A stretch of DNA of 64,000 nucleotides from Ryuthela nishihirai. Lineage: Eukaryota > Arthropoda > Arachnida > Araneae > Heptathelidae. Below are positions 40,901 to 52,900 of the stretch, piece after piece. The notes below the pieces were generated by a model. The model searched no databases. It saw only the letters and a list, made by a program, of their open reading frames with translations, and was not told the DNA's origin. The DNA lies in assembly GCA_038380435.1 (NCBI GenBank), contig JAWZYU010000020.1:47400307-47464306 (forward strand). Reading direction: 5' to 3'. Made by a program: the position numbers and the translations under genes. Numbering within the stretch: position 1 is the stretch's first letter; every line of letters begins with the position of its first letter.

Positions 40901-43900
40901 TAATTGTTTGTTCACTTATTCACCTAGTTTAATATTCCAAACAATTGCGACATTCAAATCAGAGGTCTTTAGGCTCATCAGTGGACCAGATTTCCTGATG
41001 GGGAGTTTTTCGTTATATTGCTATCTGTCCAACTCATTTTAGTAAACATTTATTGTAAAAATTTATTATATAATAATCTCAACTTATCAGTATTCCTTAA
41101 AATTTACTTATATTTCGTATTTAAACCAACTTGTTTGTTTTAAATATGAAATCAATATCACTGAAAGTTGTTCTTCAAATATTCATTATAAGAGTCATAA
41201 AATAATTCAAATGACAAAAATTTGGCTAAATTATAATAATACTTTAGCTTAACTGAATATTTATTGCACTAAAGGGCGTGGCTTATATGCTGTATCTATC
41301 CTGTGATAATGTTTTACAACATGAATAGTATATGGCCTGAGGTTTGTCACCCAAGAATTTGGAATAAAGAAAATTTAAAACTTCATATCAGGAAGCCTTA
41401 TATAAATAGTACTGTTTCAAATCTGTGTAATACATGTAGTCACCATCTGACTATGAGCCAATGGTTTCCATGGTTGTTTGTTTAAAATGAGCTGCATATA
41501 AAATTATTTAATTACAGTTGCTTAAATTTTCATTTCATAGCATAAAATCAGTACATCATAAGTATTTTGTCTCACATTTTTTTTAAAAACAATTAAAGTG
41601 TTTTCTTATCAACTTTTATAGTGTCAAGTTTCTGAAACTAAACTCACTGTGGTGGCTGGATTTATTTTAAACTGTTTTTAGAAAATAAAATGAACTGCTT
41701 TAGAACCTTATCCTGAAGTAGCCAATGAATGGAAATATGTCATGTTATATACCAAAAGAAAGAGAATTTAATTGTGATTAATAAAATGGCAAAAATTCGA
41801 GGGGAGAAAGTGGGTTAAATTTTTAAACCTAAATTTAAAATATTGCAAAATTTTACTGAATTTTTTTCCATTTTAATTTTAGTAAATATTTTTTAAAACT
41901 ATTTTTTCCATTTTTCCTAAATTATTTTATTATTCTAATATGAAGAGTTCATAATATTTCTATTAATGCTTAAATCTTTCTTTCGTTTAGTTTTTTTTCT
42001 AAATTTTTTAGTTATTCATGCATATAACGCATAATACATATGCTTAGAATTTTGGCGATCAGCAAATTCTAAGCCTAACGAAAATAATGTCATAAAAAAT
42101 TCATTTTGCTTTAAAAACAAGAAAATTTAAATCAAAAGTGAAAATTATATCTGAAAAGAGACAAAGAACTGTTAAAACATTAATGAAAATATTTCAAAGC
42201 ATTAAAAGTTTAACTGAAACACTAAAATTGATAATGAATCATTTTAGTATGTAGCTGCATTAACTGCCATAAAAAAGCTTAATTTTAAAAATGCAGCAAA
42301 ATTTTGTTTAAAAAAATTGCAATTTCCTAATGTTAATTAGTGTATTTGGTTGAAATGTAATCAAAAGTATCACAAAAAAAGCCCTACATTAGTTTGTCAT
42401 CAACCATGAACTGCAAGAAATTTGCCTAGTTTACCTTTATCATAGTTGTAATAAACTTATAGGTCCTGTAAGAAACACAACGATGTCTCAATGTAGAAGT
42501 ATATAAGTGATTTTAAGGCTAATTTCAATATAATTGTTTTAAAAATAGTTGCATTTTTTTAAATTATAAATATTTATGCAGATAAAACTGTCTAAATTTA
42601 CTGCTTTGTTTTTAGAGTTGTAAATATCATTTTAAGAACATATGGAAAAGATTAAAATATACTGGAAATATGGTATATATCACTTCTGAAACAACAGAAG
42701 TGACAACAGCTTTTGGATGAAATTTCACAGCAATATATTAAAATATCACTCTAAAAACAGTGCTGATAGATGAAACTTACCATATGTTTATTTTGTGCTA
42801 GGCTTGACCTTGTACTATATCCTCTATATAATGCTTGAATTTTTGTAGCAGCAAGGTCCATAATATCATGATTAGCATTAATGCCAATCTGAAAACAATA
42901 CAATGAAACAAAACATTTAATATATTATAAGTAAATATAATAATTACACAATTAAAATCAATGTGAAAATTTAAATTAAAAAAAGTAACTCTATATACAT
43001 TACACAGAATTTAAAAATTTACTAGTCATATAAAAACATTTTTAAAATCAGCCAGTCAGCTCACTTTACAATTAAAATGCATTTACCAAATGATAATTAC
43101 TAGAGTAAATTGCCATATTAATGCTGCTATGATGTCCATATTGTTTGCATGCTACTTCCAGTGATTTTCGACTTGTGGAATTGCATCCTTAAATTAATTG
43201 CAGTCTTTGCATTTAGTAAATTCACTTTAGCAATTAACTTTATGAATCATATGTAGCATAAAGCTCCGAGTGTAACTAATTCTTCAGATATGAAAGTATA
43301 TAAGTTTTTGAGTCCATATATTGTAATGTTGGACAGAGGAATACTGCAGATGGTTATTTAGGGAGTTCATGCAGCAATGACACCTGGTATGAAAATGCAA
43401 AGGGGAATGTCAGTTCCTAGGTGTATCAGATCATTATCAATCAAATGCACTAAACCAGTGATTCCCCATGTATATCACATCTAAGGTCCAAGTGTATTGC
43501 AAAAATTTACAAAACACATTAATACTGCATAACAATTTAACTGTACAGTTTCACAAACCAGTTCAAACTTTTCAAGGAAAAATAGTAGGATGATCGGAAT
43601 GCAGTGGTGCACTCAGGATTTAATCTTGGGGGGGGGGGGGGGGCACTGGCCCGGCTAGGGCAAACGAAGTAGCAGTCATTCCGCCCGATTCATCCATCTT
43701 GTGTTCATAGTGGCCGTGATTCCTGAGAGATATAGGGTATTCCCACCTTATATGACCGCTAATTCATAAATAGTACAGAAATAGAAGACACCACACAACA
43801 TAAATATAAAAAATGAATTTTAATTAGGAAAAGATTTTTGGAAAATTTTCTAGCGTTTTTTTTTTCCTTTTTCTTTGGGGGGTGCCAGGGTCCCTTGCCC

Positions 43901-46900
43901 CCCCCCCCCCCCCCCCTCTGGGTCACCACTGTTGGAATGAAATGCATTTGAGTTCAGTGAGATGTTCTATAAGGATAATGTATAAAAATAAAAAGAGCTG
44001 TCTGTAACACAATGGGAAATTATGGTTGATGCTTCAAATTTTGAGTTTTTAGTTATCATCCAAATTGCAGTGGCCAATTTTAATAATCATTCACGAGTAA
44101 ATGCAAAATAAATACACAAAAACTCAAACCAACAATGGCTTTTGTGGTGTTAGGGGGAATGTCCCTATGAAAACTTGTCAAAAAACTTTGAGCTTAGGGC
44201 ATCTCCAATTAATTTTTATCCCCATGATTACAATGCTAACATATATATATATACACGTGTTGAAGTCTGTCCTAAGGGTTGGTGGGGAGGGGAAGCAAGG
44301 AGTAGTACTCACAACTAACCTTTAGTGTAGTGAAAATCCAAATATACAGATTACATCTTAAAAGTGAGACATGCACAGCACCAGATACAATTCAGCTAGT
44401 AGTTAATTGATCCCATAAAAAGTGAGTCTCTTACTGAACACAATTGCAATTACATATAACTAGAAGATTTACCTGGCACTGCTTGGGTCTGAAACTTTCT
44501 AAAGTATAAAGTAAAATATAAAGTGCCCCCCCCCCCCCCCCAATAACAAGCTTTCATTTGGCATAAAAATCATTACAATCATTCCTCTCCTGTTTAATTT
44601 TTCTCCCTCTCTTTTAGAGCAGGAAAGAAATGCACATATTTCAAGGTATAATATGATCCTCTCCATGTCAGAAGTTTCTAAACCAAAAAGGGGAATTGCC
44701 TCGCTCAGATAACTGAACTTTTCGAAATATTTCATACTCACCAGAGTCCATTGGATACAGTTTGCCAGGCATATGTAACTTTATAGAAAAAGAAAATTAA
44801 ATATGATTTGAATTGCCCAAAAATATATAGGTACTACAGAAAAATTAATATTATTATTGAAAAACATCATTTATACTTAACATATAAAAACTTGTATTAA
44901 TTAACATATGTGATATAAGTATATAGATAGCATAAGATATAATTTTTACATCTTTTCCAAATTAAGTTAATTATTTTAATTTCCAATTCAAATTCTTAGT
45001 TTTCAAAACTTTTCCTTCAACGAAGAATCTTGTGTCCTGTTCATGCTTAATTAGAATGACTTCAATTTCCACAGAAATGCTTCTGCTCTTTACCCAACAA
45101 ACTGAACAATAACTTTATCACACAAAATTATAAAGAAATTAGTTTGATGCATTCCTTCTTTCAATTTATTGGTGGCAACAGTTATTTTGAATAATTTTCA
45201 AACATTAATGGAGATTTTGAAAATTTAATTCAAACCAGCTCACCCCAATTTTGGTTGACTCCAGCTAGCTCCCACATAGCCTATATTCTTCCCCTGGGTG
45301 AAGAAAATGATCATGTAAAGTTTGGTGCTTCTAACTCTTCTAGGGGCAGAGTGCATAAGCAGACAAACACACAAACATTCTTTCTTCTTTATATATTAGA
45401 TATTAAGACATATATGGTATATATATATAAGTACTTTGAGGAACAGGATATCACTGCTAATAATTATTATTGTAGAGCAGTGTTATTCCACAGCCCTCAG
45501 TTTTGTTTCTTGCAACTCTTTTAGGTTACAAGAAAATTCTAACCTTAGAGTCAAAAATAACTCTCATGAGTACATGAAGATTGCTTTCCCCCCAAAAATG
45601 TACACTTTGACTATTTTATGGTTTACAAATTCCTAGCTAATATAAAGATTAAACAATCATATCAGTACAAAACAATAGTCAAGTACACTTTGACTATTTT
45701 ATGTTTTACAAGTTCCTAGCTAGTATGAAGATGAAACAATCATGCCAGTTGAATACTAAGCCTACTGTGTACATGTATCTTTTCTTAAAATGCAACGACT
45801 GAAGCAATATAACATTTGGCATTCAGTGCTATATGAAATACATTTAGTCTACATTGCAAGGAGAAATGCAGTTGTCACTTTGATTCATGAAAAGATAATA
45901 TTCCAATTTCTTTCATGTTCTACAACTTTATAATTACTTTTTGTATCATATCTGCAAGTGGGCTTGAGATAACTGCATGATGCCCCTGAAAAAGGGAGTG
46001 GCAGGGATGGCTCAGTCAGTAGCATGCCAGCCTTGTAATCTGCAGTTCCCAGGTTTGAGACTCAGCTGGGCCAGCATTAGATTTATCTCCGCAAAACTCC
46101 CAGCCATGCCAACGGTCAGTAGGAGACACTGATGGACTTGGAAAGGCTGCCATCTGTTGGATGGGACATTAAGCTGTGGCCCTGTATGTGGGAGAGCCAT
46201 ATCCTGTGCACATTAAAGAACACACTGAATGGCCTTAACAGGAGGCTACCATCTGTCTCCCAACAGCTAAGCAATGGGTCCTCTTTCCCAACTTTCTCGT
46301 GGTTCTTGTGACCTGGCCATTTAGCCCATTTTATGCAAAAAATATGCTACTCAGAGGTAAAACAACCCAACCTGTCAAAAGGAGATAGGGGTCTCAAAAT
46401 TGTTTCATTGTATACTGTTTTAGTGATTTCCTATACACAAGTGCAAGACATGAATAATATAGGAAGTAATTAACTGTTCTTAAGATATTGGCCCACTTAA
46501 AGGGTTTTGTTGTTGTTTCACTCTATATATTCCCTTTCTAACAAAAATTAGAGTAGAGGTACACAGTGCAGTAATTAAATTAAAGTATTTAATTCTCTAT
46601 GACACTGTTAAATGTTTTAAGCACTTCAACACATGGACTATACTATCAAGTATCAAAAGTTATTAAGGAAATATTTACAATACCGTACCACAGAAGATGG
46701 GTAGTAGTAACAGAAACTTCCGGGATACTTTCGATGACAAATTTAATAATCGACGTTCTTGCCGGCAAGTGACGTCTCAGTAGAGATTAAAAGAAGAATA
46801 ACTGATGTCAATGGTCTACCTGCCTTGGCGAAGGAAATAACCTTTTATACCTTTGATAGCATAGATAGTTTAAAAAAAGTTTTAGATCCATGACACACAT

Positions 46901-49900
46901 TTTGCCCCCTTACTTTGCGTACTTTATCAGGTGGGAAGTGAGAAGCTTAAGCTAATGCCTTTTATGCTATCAAAGGATAAAAGGTTATTTCCTTCGCCAA
47001 GGCAGGTAGACCATTGACATCAGTTATCCTTCTTTTAATCTCTACTGAGACGTCACTTGCTGACAAGAACGTCGATTATTAAATTTGTCATCAAAGTATC
47101 CCGGCTTAAGCAAATGCAGTTGGTTGTTGAGCATGGGGGAGGGGTGGGGTGCCATAAATTGAATTGTCGGTGGCTCAGCTCTGAGAATTGGAGTGGTCAA
47201 TGGATGTGTGGGTGGCCGCAATTCAATATGCATGTGACAGAGGTTGGGAGAGGGTATGAAATTATGGGAAACTGCCAAGATCAGCGAGTGTCGATGGAAG
47301 CTTCACTTTTGTGGCTAGTAATTCATAATTATAATGAGGGGGTACTTTTAGTGAATTTATAAATTTTGTAAACTGAACTTTGGGGTTAAGATAATTATGT
47401 TAGTGAGGGCCTGATGGTTTTCATATTGGTATTGATATTGGGAATTGTGTGTGTGTGTGTGTGTGTAGGGGGGGGGGGGGTGTACTTTAATCACTGAATT
47501 TAGGATGCATTATGGAAGTATTCTAAAGGGTTTGGTGGGTGTGCATTAGTGCAGGTGGCAGATGGGGGATGAGAGAGGAGAGTGTTTAGGGGGGTCTGGC
47601 ATTTCCGAGATGCATATTATATCCCCTAAGGATCAGTTTTACGTTAATGAGGATATTTTTTGTGATGGCTAGTTGGAATTTGATAGGTGGGGATATTATA
47701 ATTTTAGCGGAGTGAAAATCAGTGAGCAGATTGTTTTCGGTGCTTGAAATAGTGCGGTTTTTTGTAGTTTATTTAAGATGTCATATTTATGCTCTTTAAG
47801 TCGGGCGTTAAATGGGCCTATGTATGTTTTACCTATGTATTTGTCTTTGGGAAAAATTTTTCCTGTGGGGTCTTTGAGTTGGATGTAATAAACTCCTCCA
47901 GAGCAGGGTATATGGTCACGATCATTTTGAATGAGTTTGGATTAGTGTGTGACATTTTAATTTGGGACTTTATAATGGAAAGGTTTTAATGTATTTTTAA
48001 CAGAGTATGTGAAATTATTATTGATGTATGATAGGGCTATTGTGTATTTTTGCATTTCTTAGCCCCGGATAAGGCATGGTTGTATGTGTTGTTTTTCTGC
48101 TGAGGTCCTGCCATCCTCTCAGATCTTCTACTTTGGCATATAAACTGACAGGCTCCTGTCAGACCTCTGTGGCAAGCAGCTGCTTGAGGGGATATTTATT
48201 TTCATTTTTTTTTATTATTTACAGGTGTTGGAAGGTTTTAGTATTTATAGGCTCTGGTAAAGTGACCAGAGCATATAAATAGTGCAATACGCAAGAAGCA
48301 CTAAACAATAAAATACATTTTTGAATTCGTTGAACAGGGTGGATATACCTTACATACCATCAACAAAATTCACAAACAAATCAAATGCAAACAATCCTAC
48401 TTGAGATGTCACTTGCCAGCAAGAACGTCAATTATTAAATTTGTCACCAAAAGCATCCCAAAAATTCCTGTTACTACACATCCTCTGTGGTACGGTACGT
48501 AAATCTCTCCTTAATAACTTTTGATACTTGATAGCATAGTCCACGAATTGAAGTGCTTAAAAACATTTAACAGTGTCATAGAGAATTAAATACTTTAATT
48601 TCCCTTTCTAAAATGTAAGTTATACTAAATTACAATTTGATGAAATGCACCGAAATATTAAATCAAAAGTCAGTGCACATTCTCAGCCAACACCTGCACA
48701 GACCTCTAATGTTCGGGGAAAAAAATCTATTTACCAATAAGTTAAAATAACAACATGCTCGCTGTTTGCATATTGAAAACCTCATGCCTATTTAACGCCT
48801 GACTTAAAGAGCAAAAATACGACAACTTCCGGGAGCTATTAAATTCAAAAGTTTATCCTTCAAACAGTTTGCACATTAAAAAGTTATTAGGTACAAACTC
48901 AAAAACATCGGTGCAAGGACAGTGTTCTGTCTTCAGTGAAGTGGCACTATATGGTAATGTTAGGGCAGTTGAAACTTGCTTCCAGTGCCACTCAGAAGCA
49001 AGACAACTAAACCCAACAACTTGATTCCATGTCATGAAGGGTGATTTCAATATCCCTATTGCTGGTGGGGATGGGGGAAGTCATTATCTCAATCAATCAA
49101 TGGTTCTGTAGTAAGTCAATTCACATGTAAGCAGTGGAGACTACTCCCAGTTTATGGTTGCTGCATGCTGCATTACCAGCTTGGCAGTGGCAGTTATTGC
49201 TTTGACTGATTCTAACTAGTGCTCTTTGGATCTCTACTGTAGTAAGTGAATGGTTTTCCTATACAATATGTAAAGGAATTCTTGGGCAGATTGTAGAGAC
49301 CAGAGAACCAGCAGATTCAGCCAAAACAAACTAACTGTGCTGATAATACAACTCAGTAACCACAAACAGGTAGCAAATACATATTGGTTGCACATGAATC
49401 AACTTACAAAATCACTCTATGAGAAGGATCATGATAATGATTTCTCCATCACCAGCTGCAACTGGGACATTGTAATCACCCTTCACAATACATGGAAACA
49501 AGTTTTAAACAGCCATAGCATCACTCATGTGCCACTTCACTGAAGATGGAGTGTTGTTCTTTGTTCCATAAAGTTTTCAAGTTTGCATCTGATTACTATT
49601 TATTATACAAATTGTTTGAAGGATATTTTTTTCATTTTATTGCTCAATGATGAGGAACATTTTTCATTTTATTTTTTCTGAACAAGGAGGAATTTCCAAT
49701 TGTGATATTATTTATCTTCTGTACATTAAAAATATTTACATAACAATAAAAAGTGATAAAAATACCATCAGGAAGTATTACATCAAAATTAGGGATCCCT
49801 TTGAAACATTTTTTTCCAAGCATCATTGTAACTGCAGTAATTCTGCAGAAGTATCAGCTCCTTGGCTGGATCAGTTGCACTACTGATGATATACTTGGAC

Positions 49901-52900
49901 ATGCCATTCAATACACTTACATATGCCAGCAGGTGCAGATCACAACTTCCTTGCTTGAAAAGAACCAGCTTTCAGAGCATGAAACACTGTCACGAAGTTT
50001 TTCAAACCCGTTTTCGACACACAATTCTTACAGCACTTCGTAACATTTTTATCTATAGCATTTAGATGCTAATATAGATGGGGCATGGAATTAAACTGTT
50101 AGCAATTCTGCATCACAGTTTATAGTTTCTACAAATCAGTTAAGTTTTTATATTAGCATAAAAACTTTGTATAATGTAAGTATTTCACATTAATGTATTT
50201 TATGTAATACAAATATAATGATTTTATATTTTAATGAATAAATGTATCTTATGGCCGAGTGGTTAGCGTGCTTGGCTACTGATCTAAGGGACCTGGGTTC
50301 GAGCCCCGGGTAAGGCATGGATGTATGTGTCATTTTTCTGCTGAGGTCCTGCCAGCCTCACAGACCTTCTACTAGGCATATAAACTGACAGGCTCCTGTC
50401 AGACCTCTGTGGCAAGCAGCCGCTTGAGGGGGTATTTATTTATTTTTATTTTTGTAATACGAATATAACTTTATAAAATGTAGGTATTCCACATTAATGT
50501 ATTTATATAATACAAATATAATCATATGCTACTGATACAGCTGAAATTCAACCATCTCAACTGTCTTGGAACAATGGCACAAGGTTGCTCATCAGATATG
50601 CTTCTCTACATTGGCATAGATATAAAACAGCTTACATTAAAAATTATTTGTAGGATTTATCACTTACTATTTACATGCATTGCTAATGTCATTTATGGAC
50701 AGTTCTCATTTGTCCCTTCACTAATTTCAAATGTCAGCTACCAGAATCAGTATATGAATTGTTTTATCTTTGTGCTGGTGAAAACACATCAGCTGTCACT
50801 ATATCTGGCTAATGGTATAGTTGTGTAGTACTAATATATTTACTTGCTCTCTTCACAGTATTGTATGTTTATATATTGTAACTTTATGCTAAAAGATAGT
50901 GCATTGGAGTGGCTGTTATAATTACCTTGTGCTTTTAACTTACACAGTGATATAGAAAAATTTCCTTTTTCGACTTTAAAATTTTTTTACACTGCACTTA
51001 TCATTATAAACATGATAAAACTGTTACTTTTCAATGTAAGCAAAAATTAAAACCTCACCCATTTGTTTTCACTCTTGGCAAGGTAGTCAGTTGGCAAACC
51101 AACTGCACAGCAGCCTGCTAAAGGACGAGGAAGAGCAGCTCCATCTCGAAGAGTATCATGCTCTCTATCATACATATCATTTTCAGTCAAAGCTTCTTTG
51201 GTATTGCTTGTTATTCCACCAAGAATGTAAAGCCGCCGTCCTGCAAAAGAAAATCTATATTCCTGGTACATTCCACTTATGAAAAAGAACAAATCATGCA
51301 ATGAAGGTACATCTCATTTATTTTAACATTTCCTTAATTAGTATTTTAAATTATAAAATATTAATATATAATAACAAAGAAAATTGGAATTCCCAAGATT
51401 ACAACATAAATTTAGACAGTTGAGTACATTTTGAGATATGCATATGAAAAACTTTAGTGCGACTATATCCAGACAGACATATGAAACATTTGAAACAGCA
51501 AGAAAGCCCTGTGTTTGTCTAATCTTCTTTCTGAACTATTTTTCTTTTTACTCATTATGTTGAAATTACACTCATTGCATTACTATTTTTAATTTCTTGT
51601 GTGAATTGGTCAAGTGGTTAGCATACCAGGTACTAAATCAGTTGTTTGGGTTGTGTTGTTTTACCTCTGAGCGGCACTTTTTTTGCACACCATGGGCTAA
51701 ATGGCCAGGTCACATGGACCCCGAAGGCTCAGAGAAGGTTGGGGGAGGGGACCCACTGGAACAGCTGTTGGGAGACAGATGGTAGCCTCCCGTCAAGGCC
51801 ATCCAGCGTGTTCTTTAACGTGCACAGGGTATGGCTCTCCCGCACACGGGGACACGGCTTAACGTCCCATCCGACGGACGGCGGCCTTTCCAAGCCCATC
51901 GATGTCCCCTACTGACCGTGGGCAGGGCGGGGAATTTTGCGGAGATAAATCTCAACGCTGACCCAGCTGGGACTCGAACCTGGGAACTACAGATTACGAG
52001 CCTGGCGCGCTACCGACTGAGCCACCCCCGCCCCATACTAAATCAGTAAATATGTCCCTGTGTATGTGTTCAAATGCTGTATGAAAAGCCAGGCCAAGCC
52101 CAATAGAACTTCTATGTTATATCTATCCTTTGTGTAGGGAAGTAGTCTTCCCTTTAAAAAAAGTGTGAAGGATGTGATCTAAAAACTGTGAAAAACATTT
52201 ATCTAGGATTTTTCAAATGCAATTTAATTGTTCCTGAACATGTAAAGTGGTATTTTGTAATTCCATCTGTCTGTTATTGAACTGAAATTTTATTTAAGCA
52301 TACTTCTATCTGGAATATGAATATGAACCTTCTGATGCAATATTTAAAAATTCATGCAATAGATCAATTTTATAAAATGGTGAATTTTACAAAAATAGCT
52401 GATTTTCTGGAAATTTTGCCTTATGGAGTTTAGCCACAAATGCTACTCAATGTGGTCTAAAAATTAACTATACTTATATTATCTTATACACTAAATGTGC
52501 AATTCTCAAATGCACCATCATCACTTTTTATAGAATATTGTGTTTAGGTATTATTAGCAGTAGTGTAGCCAGAATTTTTGAAAGAATTTTTTAATGCTTT
52601 TGCTAATGTAAATTGATGAAATAATGATCTATTAAGAAAAACATTTTCCTAAGTGAGCCAGACAATGCACATTGATCTGATCTTCAATCCCAGCTTACCT
52701 AATTATAGCACTTATTAATCATGACTGATCTTGACTATTTTGTAATGACGACTATATTGTAGTATCCACTTAAGACATTAAGGACCTAAACTTTATACTT
52801 GACACAAGAATGATACTCATAGTCTTAAAAATTTGAAACAATGAAGTTAACACACACAAGATATTTTTCTTATAACAAAAAATTACTATTAATTACAGTG

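Larger units (their letters stand above)
46545..48605. repeat. Nested inverted repeats around a Penelope fragment
   Basis: The outer pair is 46545-46760 versus 48400-48605: TTAATTCTCTATGACACTGT and AAGTATCAAAAGTTATTAAG read in one orientation on the left and inverted on the right. The inner pair is 46700-46864 versus 46960-47110: GGTCTACCTGCCTTGGCGAA and CATTGACATCAGTTAT are inverted about a spacer of about 95 bp. One shared segment (GTCACTTGC..GCAAGAACGTC) is present three times. Confidence 0.8.

Noticed and set aside
49647..50065. Plus-strand frames of 67-96 codons
   Set aside because: They overlap in three frames, show no domain, and lie next to Penelope-derived hairpin sequence within a minus-strand intron.
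50251..50330. Functional tRNA gene suggested by good A and B boxes
   Set aside because: The sequence continues into a body and tail shared by three other copies, so it is a SINE head. No complete cloverleaf was seen.
51959..52035. Functional tRNA gene on the minus strand
   Set aside because: Same reasoning: it is the head of SINE-A with target duplications around the whole element.
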